This document shows positions 24,443 through 33,478 of a stretch of 64,000 nucleotides of DNA, in pieces. Where the stretch lies: NCBI RefSeq assembly GCF_040834005.1, contig NZ_CP162129.1:1097501-1161500 (forward strand), given 5' to 3'. Source of the stretch: Paenibacillus sp. PL2-23. Lineage in GTDB: Bacteria > Bacillota > Bacilli > Paenibacillales > Paenibacillaceae. Made by a program: the position numbers and the translations under genes. Below the pieces are notes generated by a model. It searched no databases and was not told the origin of the DNA. It saw only the letters and a list, made by a program, of their open reading frames with translations. Each line of letters opens with the position of its first letter. Within the stretch, counting starts at the first letter, position 1.

Positions 24443-25837
24443 ATGCTGCTGGAAGCGGATATTACGGAACAGGTGAAGCATACGAAGCGCAAGCTGCGAG
24501 AATTAACGCTGGCGCGGGTGCTGGATGAATTCGACGGCCGAATTATGGGGCTGACTGACGAAAGAAGAATGCTGAAATATGAAAAAATGAGAGGCAGCGC
24601 CTATCTCTTTTTTCGTGGGAGCGCCTATTTGTTCTACTACGATTTCGGCCATGAATGGCTGCCGTACCATACCGATCCGGAGAGGCCGACCTGGATTCAA
24701 GGCGACCTGCACTTCGAGAACTTCGGGGCGTTCCGGAGCGAGAAGGGGCGAATCGTATTTGACGTGAACGACTTCGATGAGGGCTGTATGGGCTCGTATC
24801 TATACGATGTGCTTCGAATGTCGGTCAGTCTGTGTCTGGTTATGTCCGAAAACGGATGGGCGGAGGAGGAGCAGCTGGATACGGTAATCGCGTATCTGTC
24901 CGCCTATGTAGAGCAAATAAGCGCTTACGCTGAACGCAAGGAGGACCCTGCGGCTCTTGTATACGATGAGCTATCCACTAAGGGACCGATCCGGAAGCTG
25001 CTGAGGAAGACGGAGAGTGTGGCGTTCAGCGAATGGATGGAGAAGCTGACGGTGCTGAAGGAGGGAGAGCGCACGTTCCGCTGGAGCGAGGAAATCCAAC
25101 CGCCGACGGATGAGGAGCGGGCGCTGATCGAAGCCGGCTGGAGCGCCTACATAGAAGCGCTGGCGGCTCGGCTAGAGCTGACACCCGCGTATTGCCGCAT
25201 CAAGGACATTGCGGTCAAGCACGGGTCCGGCACGGCATCCATCGGACTGGACAGATATTACGTGCTGATGGAGGGCGGGGACGATCACCTGGGACTTGAT
25301 GATATTGTGATCGAAATCAAGGAAGTGCGCGCGCCGGTGCCCGTTTATTTTATGCCATTCAGCGAGACGTTCTGGGAGCAATTCGCTCATCAAGGCAAGC
25401 GGGTCATCACCACTCAGCAAGCGATGCATCATGAAGCCGATCCGTTCCTTGGTTACATGACGCTGGGCGGCAGGCATTTCTATACGAGAGAGAGATCGCC
25501 ATACAAGAAGAAGCTGAAGGCGTCCAAGCTGCTGGAGCCCAGGGATTGGGAGAAGACGGCCCAGTGCATGGGCCAGATTACGGCCAAGCTGCATGCACGA
25601 GCGGACGCGGATGTGGAGAATGGCATCTTGACCTATCACAGCGAGGACGAGATCGTTCGGGCGATAGGCAAGGATACAGATGCGTTCTGCGAATATGTCG
25701 CGAATCGGGCTTTATTTTATTCCGGGCAGGTTATGGAGGATTATGAGATATTCAAGGAATGGAGCGCGGGATGGGAGGTGCGGCGGCGCAGGGCGGCAGC
25801 CCGGAAGAGGCGCATACTAAGCCGCTCGAAGCTATAA
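24443..25837 (+). CDS. DUF2252 family protein (kinase-like fold)
   Basis: A 464-residue soluble protein of the DUF2252 family: FFRGSAYLFYYDFGHEW, TWIQGDLHFENFGAFRSEKG, FDVNDFDEGCMGSYLYDVLR, and the later GTASIGLDRYYVLMEGG and YTRERSPYKKKL. The GDLHFENFG and DVNDFDE blocks recall the HxDxxxxN and DFD motifs of phosphotransferase-type kinases. No enzyme activity is established for the family as far as I know. ATG 24443 follows GGCGGGAG. Confidence 0.9.
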   Translation: MLLEADITEQVKHTKRKLRELTLARVLDEFDGRIMGLTDERRMLKYEKMRGSAYLFFRGSAYLFYYDFGHEWLPYHTDPERPTWIQGDLHFENFGAFRSEKGRIVFDVNDFDEGCMGSYLYDVLRMSVSLCLVMSENGWAEEEQLDTVIAYLSAYVEQISAYAERKEDPAALVYDELSTKGPIRKLLRKTESVAFSEWMEKLTVLKEGERTFRWSEEIQPPTDEERALIEAGWSAYIEALAARLELTPAYCRIKDIAVKHGSGTASIGLDRYYVLMEGGDDHLGLDDIVIEIKEVRAPVPVYFMPFSETFWEQFAHQGKRVITTQQAMHHEADPFLGYMTLGGRHFYTRERSPYKKKLKASKLLEPRDWEKTAQCMGQITAKLHARADADVENGILTYHSEDEIVRAIGKDTDAFCEYVANRALFYSGQVMEDYEIFKEWSAGWEVRRRRAAARKRRILSRSKL

Positions 25838-25872
25838 CCGCCCATTATAAGCATGAGGAATCGAAGAGCAGC

Positions 25873-25913
25873 GAATGCGCCTCCGGCGTGTTGGCTGCTT
25901 TTTTTCTCCTCTG
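25873..25913 (+). terminator. Rho-independent terminator
   Basis: AGCAGC and GCTGCT arms, with an inner GCGCC/GGCG pair, followed by seven T, located 36 bases after the DUF2252 stop codon. Confidence 0.7.
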
Positions 25914-26070
25914 AGCTTAAGCAAGGGCGTATATATGCCGAAATAATAGTTAAGGCTGGCAACGATTAACGGCATCAGTTATAAAACGCCAGGGAGCCGG
26001 ACCATACTTATGAATAGAAGTCTAGCAGCGATTGATAGACTTCACTTTATAGGCAAAGGATGGATGCGCC

Positions 26071-28527
26071 ATGCAAACACAAACGTTATCGAGCCCGATG
26101 GAACGAGGCATGAGGACGGCCTACATCACGGGCAACTTCCAGAAGCAATTGGGCTCCGCCGGCAATTGGTCTCCAGACGCGGTGGAATGCCGGATGAACC
26201 ATATAGGGAATGGACTGCATATGCTGGAAGTATCCCTTAATCCCGGCAGCTACGAATACAAGGTGGCTCTGAACGGCAGCTGGTACGAAAATTATGGCGC
26301 AGGCGGGGAGCCGGGAGGCGGCAATATTGTGTTCAAGCTTGACGCCCCCAAGGAGGTAACGTTTATGTTTCATGACGATGCGGCATCCAAAAGAGTCGCG
26401 GAATGGTATGAAGACAAAGCGGTCTCCAATATCTCAAACGCGGCATGGGCAGAGTTGGATGCGAGCTATTATTATGACGGCGATGACCTGGGCGCGGTGT
26501 ACGCGGACCGCCAGGCGGTCATCAAGCTATGGGCTCCGAAGGCGGACGCTGTGGCGATTCGGTTCTATGATAAGAGGAATGCTGAACGACAGCTCGCCTC
26601 CTTAGAGATGACGAGAGGCGACAAGGGTGTATGGTCTGTGACGGCAACGCCGGAAGCGCTGCATGTCGATGATGTGCGAGGCTGCTACTACCAGTACGAG
26701 GTTACACACGGCGAGATTACGCGCTCCGCGCTGGATCCTTATGCCAAGTCGATGGCGGAATTCCGGGTAAGCCCAGAGGGGCTTCCGCTGGGGACGGATC
26801 GCGATGCTGTCGGCAAAGCGGCGATTATTGATTTGCGGGCAACAGACCCGGAAGGGGAGTTTGGCCCTGCCCGCATTGAGGGATATGAGCGCAGGGAAGA
26901 TGCCGTAATCTATGAGGCGCATGTCCGCGACTTTACGTCTGATCCTTCGATTGAAGGAGACCTGCGAGCGAGATGGGGCACGTTCCGGGCGATGATCGAC
27001 AAGCTCGACTATATCCGGTCGCTGGGCGTGACTCATGTGCAGCTGCTGCCCGTCATGGCATGGTATTACGGCGATGAAGCCGCTATGAAGGAGCGGGAGC
27101 TGCATCATTCTACGGAGAATAACCAATATAACTGGGGATATGATCCTCATCATTATTTTACGCCGGATGGAGCTTATTCCGAGGATGCGCGCGACCCCGA
27201 GCTGAGGGTGAAGGAGCTTAAGGAGCTGATCGCCGCGATTCATCAAGCAGGGATGGGCGTCATTCTGGACGTGGTGTATACGCATATGGCGAAGGCCTGG
27301 CTGCTTGAGGATATCGTTCCTGGCTATTATTTCTATCGGACTGAGGCGGGGGACTTGCTCGGCGGCTTCGGCAGCAATCTGGCGACGAATCACAAGATGG
27401 CGGAGAAGCTGATGGTGGATTCCGTCCGGTATTGGTTCCAGGAGTACAAAATAGATGGCATGCGCTTCGACATGATGGGCGACGCGACGTACGAGTCGGT
27501 GCAGCGCGCTTATGACGCGGCGGCGGCTGTACATCCCAATCCGCTCTTTATTGGCGAAGGGTGGCGCACGTTCTCGGGCCATCTGGCTGAGCCGGAGCTG
27601 GAGGGAATGGGAGCCGACCAGGATTGGATGAATAAGACGGATGATGTGGGCGTGTTCTCCGACGAATTCCGCAATGAGCTGAAATCCGGATTTGGCTTTG
27701 AAGGGGAAGCGCGTTTCCTGACGGGCGGCGCTCGTCATGTGGACACCTTGTTCCGCAACCTCAAGGCGCAGCCTTACAATACGCCGGCGGACTCTCCCGG
27801 AGATATGGTGCAGTATTTGGAGGCGCATGACAATCTGACCCTGCATGACGTGATCGCTTTGACGATGAGAATGGATCCCTCGGTGCCAGAGCATGAACGC
27901 GAAATTCATAAGCGGATTCGGGTCGGTCAAGCGCTGCTGCTTACGTCTCAAGGCACGGTATTCCTGCATGCTGGACAAGAATATGGCAGAACGAAGCAAT
28001 GGAGGGGCGATGGAGAGCCTAAGCATGCCCATCCGTTCTATAACCATCACGGCGAGCGCATCGGCTACTTCGTACACAACTCCTACGACTCCTCGGATGC
28101 GGTGAACATGTTTCACTGGGCCAAGGCAGCAGGTGGGAGTATGTACCCGGAATGCGAGCGGACGCGAGCATATACGGCGGGGCTGATCAGGCTGAGGAAG
28201 TCGACCAACGCCTTCCGGCTCGCCGATATGGAGGCTGTTCATCGCCATGTTACCTTGATCCAAGCACCGGAGATGGGGGAGTTCGATCTTGTGATCGCCT
28301 ACCGTTGCCAGGCGACGGACGGGACGGGAACCCACTATGTATTCGTCAACGCTGATCGTTGGCCGCGCGCGCTGTCGCTGCATGAGGATCTGACTGAAGG
28401 CGATATTCTGGTGCACGGAGAATCCGCTGGGGCGGAGCCGCTGCGGGAGCAGAAGGGATTCTCCCTGACGCAGGGAGAGATCGTGCTTGAGCCTCTGACC
28501 GTTGTTGTGATACGGTTGAATAACTAG
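26071..28527 (+). CDS. pulA: Type I pullulanase
   Basis: An 818-residue GH13 enzyme. It starts with a carbohydrate-binding early-set domain (GNFQKQLGSAGNWSP and LNPGSYEYKVALNGSWYE), then a CBM48-like domain (~140-260) and the GH13 catalytic barrel. The pullulanase motif YNWGYDPHHYF is present. Catalytic residues are Asp467 in GMRFDMMGD, Glu496 in FIGEGW and the transition-state Asp in LEAHDN; DVVYTHM is conserved region I. It hydrolyses alpha-1,6 branches of pullulan, amylopectin or glycogen. There is no signal peptide, so it is intracellular. It has its own AAAGGATG ribosome site. Confidence 0.93.
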   Translation: MQTQTLSSPMERGMRTAYITGNFQKQLGSAGNWSPDAVECRMNHIGNGLHMLEVSLNPGSYEYKVALNGSWYENYGAGGEPGGGNIVFKLDAPKEVTFMFHDDAASKRVAEWYEDKAVSNISNAAWAELDASYYYDGDDLGAVYADRQAVIKLWAPKADAVAIRFYDKRNAERQLASLEMTRGDKGVWSVTATPEALHVDDVRGCYYQYEVTHGEITRSALDPYAKSMAEFRVSPEGLPLGTDRDAVGKAAIIDLRATDPEGEFGPARIEGYERREDAVIYEAHVRDFTSDPSIEGDLRARWGTFRAMIDKLDYIRSLGVTHVQLLPVMAWYYGDEAAMKERELHHSTENNQYNWGYDPHHYFTPDGAYSEDARDPELRVKELKELIAAIHQAGMGVILDVVYTHMAKAWLLEDIVPGYYFYRTEAGDLLGGFGSNLATNHKMAEKLMVDSVRYWFQEYKIDGMRFDMMGDATYESVQRAYDAAAAVHPNPLFIGEGWRTFSGHLAEPELEGMGADQDWMNKTDDVGVFSDEFRNELKSGFGFEGEARFLTGGARHVDTLFRNLKAQPYNTPADSPGDMVQYLEAHDNLTLHDVIALTMRMDPSVPEHEREIHKRIRVGQALLLTSQGTVFLHAGQEYGRTKQWRGDGEPKHAHPFYNHHGERIGYFVHNSYDSSDAVNMFHWAKAAGGSMYPECERTRAYTAGLIRLRKSTNAFRLADMEAVHRHVTLIQAPEMGEFDLVIAYRCQATDGTGTHYVFVNADRWPRALSLHEDLTEGDILVHGESAGAEPLREQKGFSLTQGEIVLEPLTVVVIRLNN

Positions 28528-28584
28528 CAGAATCATGAGGGATGCTCTGCTGAGCCTGTTGAGCCCCTTGTCGGAGGTGGTACC

Positions 28585-28881
28585 ATGGCGTCTTCGCGCG
28601 CAACACTCAGAACCTGTCCTAGAGGGCATACCTATTACAAAAGCAGCGACTGTCCAACCTGTCCGACCTGCGAGCAGGAGAATCGGCCAGGGGATGGCTT
28701 TCTGTCCAGAATGCCCGCGCCAGCCAGAAGGGCGTTGGAGAACGAGGGCATTACGTCCATTCAACAGCTGTCCCAGTATTCCGAAGGGGAGCTGTTGAAG
28801 CTTCATGGAATGGGTCCGTCGTCTATACCGAAGCTAAGGACCGCCTTGGCGGAGCAAGGGCTGACATTCAAGACATGTTGA
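28585..28881 (+). CDS. RNA polymerase alpha C-terminal-domain-like protein with zinc ribbon
   Basis: A 98-residue protein. The first ~35 residues hold CPRGHTYYKSSDCPTCPTCE, a cysteine-rich zinc-ribbon-like part. The rest, MPAPARRALENEGITSIQQL and LLKLHGMGPSSIPKLRTAL, is a helix-hairpin-helix domain like the alpha subunit C-terminal domain. Proteins of this kind are common in Paenibacillaceae; the role is unknown, with nucleic-acid binding likely. GGAGGTGGTACC lies before the ATG. It follows the pullulanase gene by 57 bases and ends at a strong terminator. Confidence 0.82.
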   Translation: MASSRATLRTCPRGHTYYKSSDCPTCPTCEQENRPGDGFLSRMPAPARRALENEGITSIQQLSQYSEGELLKLHGMGPSSIPKLRTALAEQGLTFKTC

Positions 28882-28888
28882 TTGACAA

Positions 28889-28932
28889 AAACCAGAGCAG
28901 GGTCTGCTATGCAGCCTCTGCTCTGGTTTTTT
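28889..28932 (+). terminator. Rho-independent terminator
   Basis: AACCAGAGCAG and CTGCTCTGGTT-type arms with a second inner pairing (CTGC/GCAG), followed by six T. One of the strongest terminators in the window. Confidence 0.88.
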
Positions 28933-28941
28933 GAATTATAA

Positions 28942-29032
28942 GAGTGTATAAGTTTTCTCTATACTGGGCTTATATTTCAACGCGAAACGTATGCTGCTCC
29001 GCCGAAGGACGCCGTCAGCCGTTTACGCTTGG
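28942..29032. repeat. Dispersed intergenic repeat, copy 1 (related copy at 55855-55943)
   Basis: TATAAGTTTT, about 35 less conserved bases, GAAACG, GCTCCGCCGAAGGACG, GTCAGCCGTTT and CTTG occur in the same order and spacing at 55855-55943. Both copies lie just after a gene terminator. A short piece (GACGCCGTC-GCCGTTT) also appears at 56215-56231. Confidence 0.65.
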
Positions 29033-29521
29033 TCATGCCTTGTCTGCCAGCTGATCCATGAACTGGTGGAGCTGATGAAGCACCAGGCCGTTCATCCGGT
29101 CAAGCTGCTGCAAGCCGCTCTCGCCCTCCAGCCAATCGCTTCTGAACATGGCATTATGCTTAAAATATAACGTTCCGCCGCTCTCCGTCACGCCGAAAGC
29201 GCCGATGGGGAGGGTCAGATTCAGTCTTGCGCATTCATCCAGCAGGACGCCGTAGCTGTCTGGAGCCGTCTGGTCCCGAAGCACCGCGAACGTCTGAAGC
29301 AGGTAGACGCCTTCCTTCTCTGCTTCCTCCAGGCCGGGAATGAAGCTGATCTCGAGAAGCGCCGCATCATTGCGGCTGCCGATCTCTTCGAATCGAATGA
29401 GCAGCGATGCGTAAGGCGCTTCATCATCAGGCTCGGCCAGCTTGGCGGCAATCCCGTGACTGTCGTAGTATTCGTATAATCGGTTCAACACGGAGTAGGC
29501 GAATGATGGGGATTCCGTCAT
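29033..29521 (-). CDS. YbjN-like protein, possible chaperone or partner of the upstream gene
   Basis: A 162-residue soluble acidic protein. Residues ~35-130 (APYASLLIRFEEIGSRNDAA, then VYLLQTFAVLRDQ) have the layout of YbjN/type III chaperone-like domains; this is a fold-level guess. It lies 12 bases downstream of the large contractile-injection-like gene on the same strand, so it is very probably co-expressed and may act as its chaperone, loader or immunity partner. I do not recognise a precise family. Confidence 0.6.
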   Translation of the reverse strand: MTESPSFAYSVLNRLYEYYDSHGIAAKLAEPDDEAPYASLLIRFEEIGSRNDAALLEISFIPGLEEAEKEGVYLLQTFAVLRDQTAPDSYGVLLDECARLNLTLPIGAFGVTESGGTLYFKHNAMFRSDWLEGESGLQQLDRMNGLVLHQLHQFMDQLADKA

Positions 29522-29533
29522 GTCAATGCTCCT

Positions 29534-31174
29534 CTACGTATGAAGTTTTTTGGCGATAAGCTCTTTGCCCGGCGTCTTCTTCTCCTTGTCGACATGGAGA
29601 CCCATTCCCTCGATAATATGGAGGCTCTCCTGGTCATCGCCGACTACGCCGCTGTCGAAGAGCATTGCGGCCAGATCGGTGATAAGCTGGGCATAGCATT
29701 GATCCACGTCGTTGAAGCCGTGCTGCTCCAGCAGAGACTGGCGGAGCTTGCTCCTCTCGATGTCCTTGTTCTCGGGAAGCGCGGCCGCTTCCTCAAGCTT
29801 GAGGGCCTTGTCGATGAACGCTTCTTTCCGTTTATATTGCTTATAAAATTTCGCGATAGCCGCGACCCCGCCCAATGCCGCGGCCATCCCGATTAGAATC
29901 GGCCCCGCCGGTGAGGCGGCTGCAGCGATGAGCATGGCGCCGCCTGCGATCATCATCGCGCCTTTGACGGCGGTCATGCCGCTCTTGGATTTGTTCATCT
30001 CCTGCGTCGATCGGCCAAGATTAGCGGCGAGAAGCTGCTTGTCGGTCAGCTCGCCGCCTTCCTTCGCGGCAAGCTCCTGCTCGACCTGGCCTAGCTTCTT
30101 CGCATTGCGACCGCTCTCTATATAGCCTGCCGCGCCTCCAATCATATAAGCCGCTCCGCCCACGATAGCGCCTGCCCCGGCTGCCACAGTAGCGGCGCTG
30201 TTCAGCGCCATGCCGGATGCTTCCCTGGCGCTGTTGACGGTGCCGGCGGTGAATCGAGCCAGGTCGCCAGCGCCGCTGGCTCCTTCGCCGGCGATGATCT
30301 GCGCTTTCCCGGCTGCGCTCATCGCGCTGTCATAGTTCTGCGTCGCGTTATAGATCTGCGACACGGACGCGACGCCGCTCAGACCGCTTGCAATGGGCGT
30401 GGCGACCAGCGCCGTGCCGGAAGCCCCGCTGGCTCCCAGCGTTTTGCTGAACGACGCCGAGCCGGATACGCCGCCTGCGGCGCCGGACGAGCCGATTGCT
30501 GCATAGCTGGCATAATCGCGTTGCTTATCCGCATTATGATCGGTTGTGTCGATCAGCTTGGCTTGCCGGCAAATGATGGAGAACTTGTCCCAGTCCACCG
30601 ATTTGAAGATGATGCCGGTCAGCATGATCTTTTTCACCGCGTCGATTGTAATGCTGCCGGAGCCACCTGCCATGGAGCGGATGGCGCTCATCTTCTGCTC
30701 AGGGATCAATGCGTCGAAGAAGCCGAATAGGGCGGATTTCTTGGAGGCATTCGCCTGCTCCTTGAGCCATCCGTACACCTCGGCGTAACCGGCTTCCCCA
30801 GCAAGGTTCGCAGCAATTTGCGGCGTCTCGACGAGGGCCGGGGCAGGCTCGGCTTCCCCGGCTTCCGCAGGCTTGAGCATATGGCTTGAGGGACCGGCAG
30901 CCGGCAGGGCAGGCGGCCTGGGTGCAATGAATGCGCCGCTGCGCGCCCGCATGAGCTGCAATACCGCTTGATTGCCGGCCGCGCGCTGTAATTGCATGAC
31001 GCTTCCAGGTGTTACCGGGCCTTGCTGGACCTGCGTTAAGGCTTGTCCCGCTGAGAATTCGGGGGCAGCTGCTGCGCGAGACGCTGGAGCGGCTGCGCTA
31101 GTAGGCGAAGCTTTGGCTTGCTGCAAGCGATTGGCTGATTCGGACAACGGCATCACCTTCTGCTTTTCGTTCAT
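29534..31174 (-). CDS. Large Ala/Gly-rich protein with eCIS-type N-terminal motif
   Basis: About 546 residues. Near residue 65-90 the motif VMQLQRAAGNQAVLQLM matches the N-terminal LQRxxGNxAV signature that recurs in proteins associated with extracellular contractile injection systems, often with a DUF4157-type domain. The centre (~230-400) is Ala/Gly/Ser-rich with weakly hydrophobic stretches; ~420-470 (MTAVKGAMMIAGGAMLIAAA, then AGPILIGMAAALGGVAAIAK) could insert in membranes; the C-terminus is charged and helical. I placed the start at ATG 31174; the frame opens at 31198, and neither has an ideal ribosome site. No sheath, tube or baseplate gene is in the window. Cargo or effector role is inference. 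Confidence 0.6.
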   Translation of the reverse strand: MNEKQKVMPLSESANRLQQAKASPTSAAAPASRAAAAPEFSAGQALTQVQQGPVTPGSVMQLQRAAGNQAVLQLMRARSGAFIAPRPPALPAAGPSSHMLKPAEAGEAEPAPALVETPQIAANLAGEAGYAEVYGWLKEQANASKKSALFGFFDALIPEQKMSAIRSMAGGSGSITIDAVKKIMLTGIIFKSVDWDKFSIICRQAKLIDTTDHNADKQRDYASYAAIGSSGAAGGVSGSASFSKTLGASGASGTALVATPIASGLSGVASVSQIYNATQNYDSAMSAAGKAQIIAGEGASGAGDLARFTAGTVNSAREASGMALNSAATVAAGAGAIVGGAAYMIGGAAGYIESGRNAKKLGQVEQELAAKEGGELTDKQLLAANLGRSTQEMNKSKSGMTAVKGAMMIAGGAMLIAAAASPAGPILIGMAAALGGVAAIAKFYKQYKRKEAFIDKALKLEEAAALPENKDIERSKLRQSLLEQHGFNDVDQCYAQLITDLAAMLFDSGVVGDDQESLHIIEGMGLHVDKEKKTPGKELIAKKLHT

Positions 31175-31342
31175 ATTTTGACAGGAATATCGTACCATAC
31201 TCCTGCCGCTGTGGCACTAAGTGTTTTGGTTACTTCTACATGATTCGACACAACCGGAAGCGAATTCCATTGTTGCGAGGACTGCATATGAGAGGATTAT
31301 TTTGCACAAAATGTAAGAGTTATGAATAGAGGAGGCTATGAG

Positions 31343-31579
31343 ATGAACATTCAACGAGCACAGGAAATCGCGGCATCGCCTATCATGGCAAACGTACAAT
31401 ATAATGGAGTCCGCATCTATATTCAGCATGTGGATGAGCAGAGGGAGGTCGCGAGAATATACCCCATCGACCGCCCGGATGAGGAGCTGGAGGTTGCCGT
31501 CCGCAGTTTGTCAGAGCCTGATCTGCAGGTGGCGATGGAGGTCGAGCAGATGGCGTGCAGGGCAGATAGCGATCAATAG
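31343..31579 (+). CDS. sspH: H-type small acid-soluble spore protein
   Basis: A 78-residue protein starting MNIQRAQEIAASPIMANVQY, followed by IYIQHVDEQREVARIYP, the SspH family pattern. SspH proteins are minor SASPs made in the forespore under sigma-G. ATG 31343 is 8 bases from GAGGAGG; the frame begins upstream at 31322. The sequence before it (TGCATATGAGAGGATTAT) may hold a sigma-G-type promoter, which I cannot confirm. It shows that the organism forms endospores. Confidence 0.92.
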   Translation: MNIQRAQEIAASPIMANVQYNGVRIYIQHVDEQREVARIYPIDRPDEELEVAVRSLSEPDLQVAMEVEQMACRADSDQ

Positions 31580-31627
31580 CAAGCATCGGCCGTATCAGGA
31601 GGAGTAATCCGCGTGATAACATGAAAC

Positions 31628-31664
31628 AGCCCTTAGCCAATGTCCATAAGGCTAAGGGCTGCTC
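31628..31664. terminator. Hairpin between sspH and the DUF3231 remnant
   Basis: AGCCCTTAGCC and GGCTAAGGGCT, an 11-bp perfect stem with an 11-base loop. T runs are poor on either side (GTTTCAT on the minus strand). It probably ends transcripts from both convergent genes. Confidence 0.6.
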
Positions 31665-31689
31665 GTATGTTACCGCATGTTACCGTACG

Positions 31690-31985
31690 TTATACATTCA
31701 CCAGCTCAGTGCGCTTGATTTGAAGAGGAGGCGGGATCAGCCAACCCTTCTCCTTGCTGACTTGGAGGATTTTCATGCCGTAAGCTGCTTTGGTGACATG
31801 ATATTTGGCGAACAACGCCGCGACGTCCTCCCGGGTGGACTTGCCCATGATCATACTGCACGCGACGAGTCCGGCGGAGCAGTCGGCGCCGAGCATCGCG
31901 GCGATCTCCATATCCGTGAACCTCGCGCCAACCGGAATGTCCTCCAGCTTGGCCTCTGGTCTAGCTGGAGCATCCGTTCATTTTA
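31690..31985 (-). pseudogene. 5'-truncated DUF3231 gene
   Basis: The frame encodes ARFTDMEIAAMLGADCSAGL, VACSMIMGKSTREDVAALFA and LQVSKEKGWLIPPPLQIK, the C-terminal end of a DUF3231 half. Members have about 170 or 330 residues. Here only ~95 codons remain, and a TGA at ~31982-31984 closes the frame upstream. The first internal ATG (31911) starts inside the domain and has no ribosome site. The 5' part is missing next to the TnpB element, suggesting an element-linked deletion. DUF3231 proteins are often spore-associated. Confidence 0.75.
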
Positions 31986-32084
31986 TTGGGTCATGCCTGA
32001 ATGGGTATTTGTCATGTGAGCTTGCGGCTGAAACAGGCTTTGCTGGGAGCCTTGGTTCATATTCATCAATATCGCCCAGGATAC

Positions 32085-32175
32085 TCCCGTCTTCTATAAG
32101 CGGGGGAGGAATGGGCGTCCGGCATTAGCCGGAATGATATTTGGTGTGTTCTTGTTCTCCCTACTATGCTAAAAT
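32085..32175 (+). other. Left-end hairpins and leader of the TnpB element
   Basis: Three palindromes precede tnpB: CTCCCG/CGGGGGAG near 32085-32110, TCCGGC-ATTA-GCCGGA near 32118-32133, and ATGCTAAAATTAGCAT near 32166-32182. IS200/IS605 elements carry subterminal hairpins at their ends. The exact left boundary cannot be fixed. Confidence 0.5.
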
Positions 32176-32198
32176 TAGCATAGCGAGGAGGCGAACGT

Positions 32199-33317
32199 AT
32201 GATCGTTACCGTGACGGCGAAAATCAAAATCAAACCGTCAGAAAGTCAAATGATGGCCCTGCAACAAACGATGATTGCTTATCGTCAAGGCTGTAATTTT
32301 GTCTCTGCCCTTGTGTTTGAGACGAGCGAGCGCCGGCAGTCTGCCCTGCACCGAATGACGTATCGAACCCTGCGCAGCACGATGGGCCTGCGCTCTCAAA
32401 TGGCTCAGTCGGTATTGAAAACGGTACGGGCTAAATACAAGAGCATCTTGAGCAGCGGACATGCTTGGACACGCGTACAATTTAAGAAGCCGGAATACGA
32501 TCTCGTCTGGAGACGGGATTACTCGCTAAGCGCAAAGCTATTCTCCGTCAATACGCTGCAAGGCCGCATTAAGATTCCCTTCGAAGCCAAAGGAATGGAG
32601 ACTTATTTCGACGGCACATGGACATTCGGTACAGCCAAGCTGGTATGCAAAAAACAGAAGTGGTTTTTGCATATTCCAGTGTCTAAGGAAATGGCCTCTC
32701 CTGAGCTTAAGGAGATTGAACACGTTGCAGGGATTGATCTGGGCATCAACTTTGTAGCTACGGTGTATGACACCGAGGGGAGAACGCTGTTTTTTCGGGG
32801 AAGGGGACTGAAACACAAACGAGCAAACTACCAACGATTGCGTTCCGAGCTGCAACGCAAACAAACGGCTTCGTCCCGCCGCAGGCTGAAGCAAATCGGA
32901 GAACGAGAAAACCGTTGGATGACCGATGTGAACCATCAGGTCAGTAAGGCACTCGTTACCCGTTATGGGGCGAATACGCTGTTTGTGCTGGAGGATCTGA
33001 CAGGGATCCGCCGCAGGGCGGAAAAGGCAAAGCTGAAGTATCGGTATGTGACGGTATCGTGGGCTTTCTATCAGCTGCGTCAGATGGTGACGTATAAGGC
33101 GAAGCTTGCAGGATCGATGGCGATACCCGTGGATCCGAAGCACACCTCGCAGGCATGTCCCCTATGCCGCCACACGGTGAAAGAAAACCGGGATAAACAC
33201 AGGCATCGCTTTCGTTGCCAGGCATGCAGATATACAAGCAATGATGACCGGATCGGCGCCATGAATCTCTGTCTGAAGGGAAGAGAGTACCTTCTTGAAG
33301 GTGCAGGCTTAGCATGA
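32199..33317 (+). CDS. tnpB: TnpB RNA-guided nuclease of an IS200/IS605-type element (no TnpA)
   Basis: A 372-residue protein with an N-terminal OrfB helix-turn-helix part, the RuvC-like domain (GIDLGINFVATVYDTEGR with Asp180; FVLEDLTGIRRRAEKAKLK with Glu265; SNDDRIGAMNLCL with Asp350) and a four-cysteine zinc finger (CPLCRHTVKENRDKH to FRCQACRY). All three catalytic acids are present, so it could be active. GAGGAGGCGAACGT precedes the ATG. No TnpA transposase is nearby, so the copy would need TnpA in trans. TnpB proteins cut DNA guided by an omega RNA made from the element's right end. Confidence 0.93.
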   Translation: MIVTVTAKIKIKPSESQMMALQQTMIAYRQGCNFVSALVFETSERRQSALHRMTYRTLRSTMGLRSQMAQSVLKTVRAKYKSILSSGHAWTRVQFKKPEYDLVWRRDYSLSAKLFSVNTLQGRIKIPFEAKGMETYFDGTWTFGTAKLVCKKQKWFLHIPVSKEMASPELKEIEHVAGIDLGINFVATVYDTEGRTLFFRGRGLKHKRANYQRLRSELQRKQTASSRRRLKQIGERENRWMTDVNHQVSKALVTRYGANTLFVLEDLTGIRRRAEKAKLKYRYVTVSWAFYQLRQMVTYKAKLAGSMAIPVDPKHTSQACPLCRHTVKENRDKHRHRFRCQACRYTSNDDRIGAMNLCLKGREYLLEGAGLA

Positions 33318-33478
33318 CTAGGCTTGCAGGGCAGCTGTCAGTCTGCCCATCGGTAGGCAAAGGCTTACTAGAGGATGTAACACCACGTTCTTCGGAACGC
33401 CAAAAGATCGGAGTCGCAAGACGTTCGTACGATCGGGTTGTTATAAGCCCCCACTTCAAACGTTAGTTAAGTGGGGGT
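33240..33478 (+). ncRNA. Predicted omega RNA and right end of the TnpB element
   Basis: The sequence after the tnpB stop is rich in short stems (GGGCAGCTG-TCAGTCTGCCC, GGCAAAGGCTTACTAG, CGTTCTTCGGAACG). It ends in a CCCCCACTT...AAGTGGGGG hairpin at about 33449-33478, typical of IS605-type right ends. The following bases (TCATTGACGTACTGCC) would serve as the guide. Boundaries and processing are predicted from known elements. Confidence 0.6.

Noticed and set aside
26602..28806. A 734-codon open frame antisense to the pullulanase gene
   Set aside because: It is a shadow of a high-GC gene; the residues are rich in Arg/His/Ile as expected for an antisense frame, and the pullulanase on the other strand is unmistakable.
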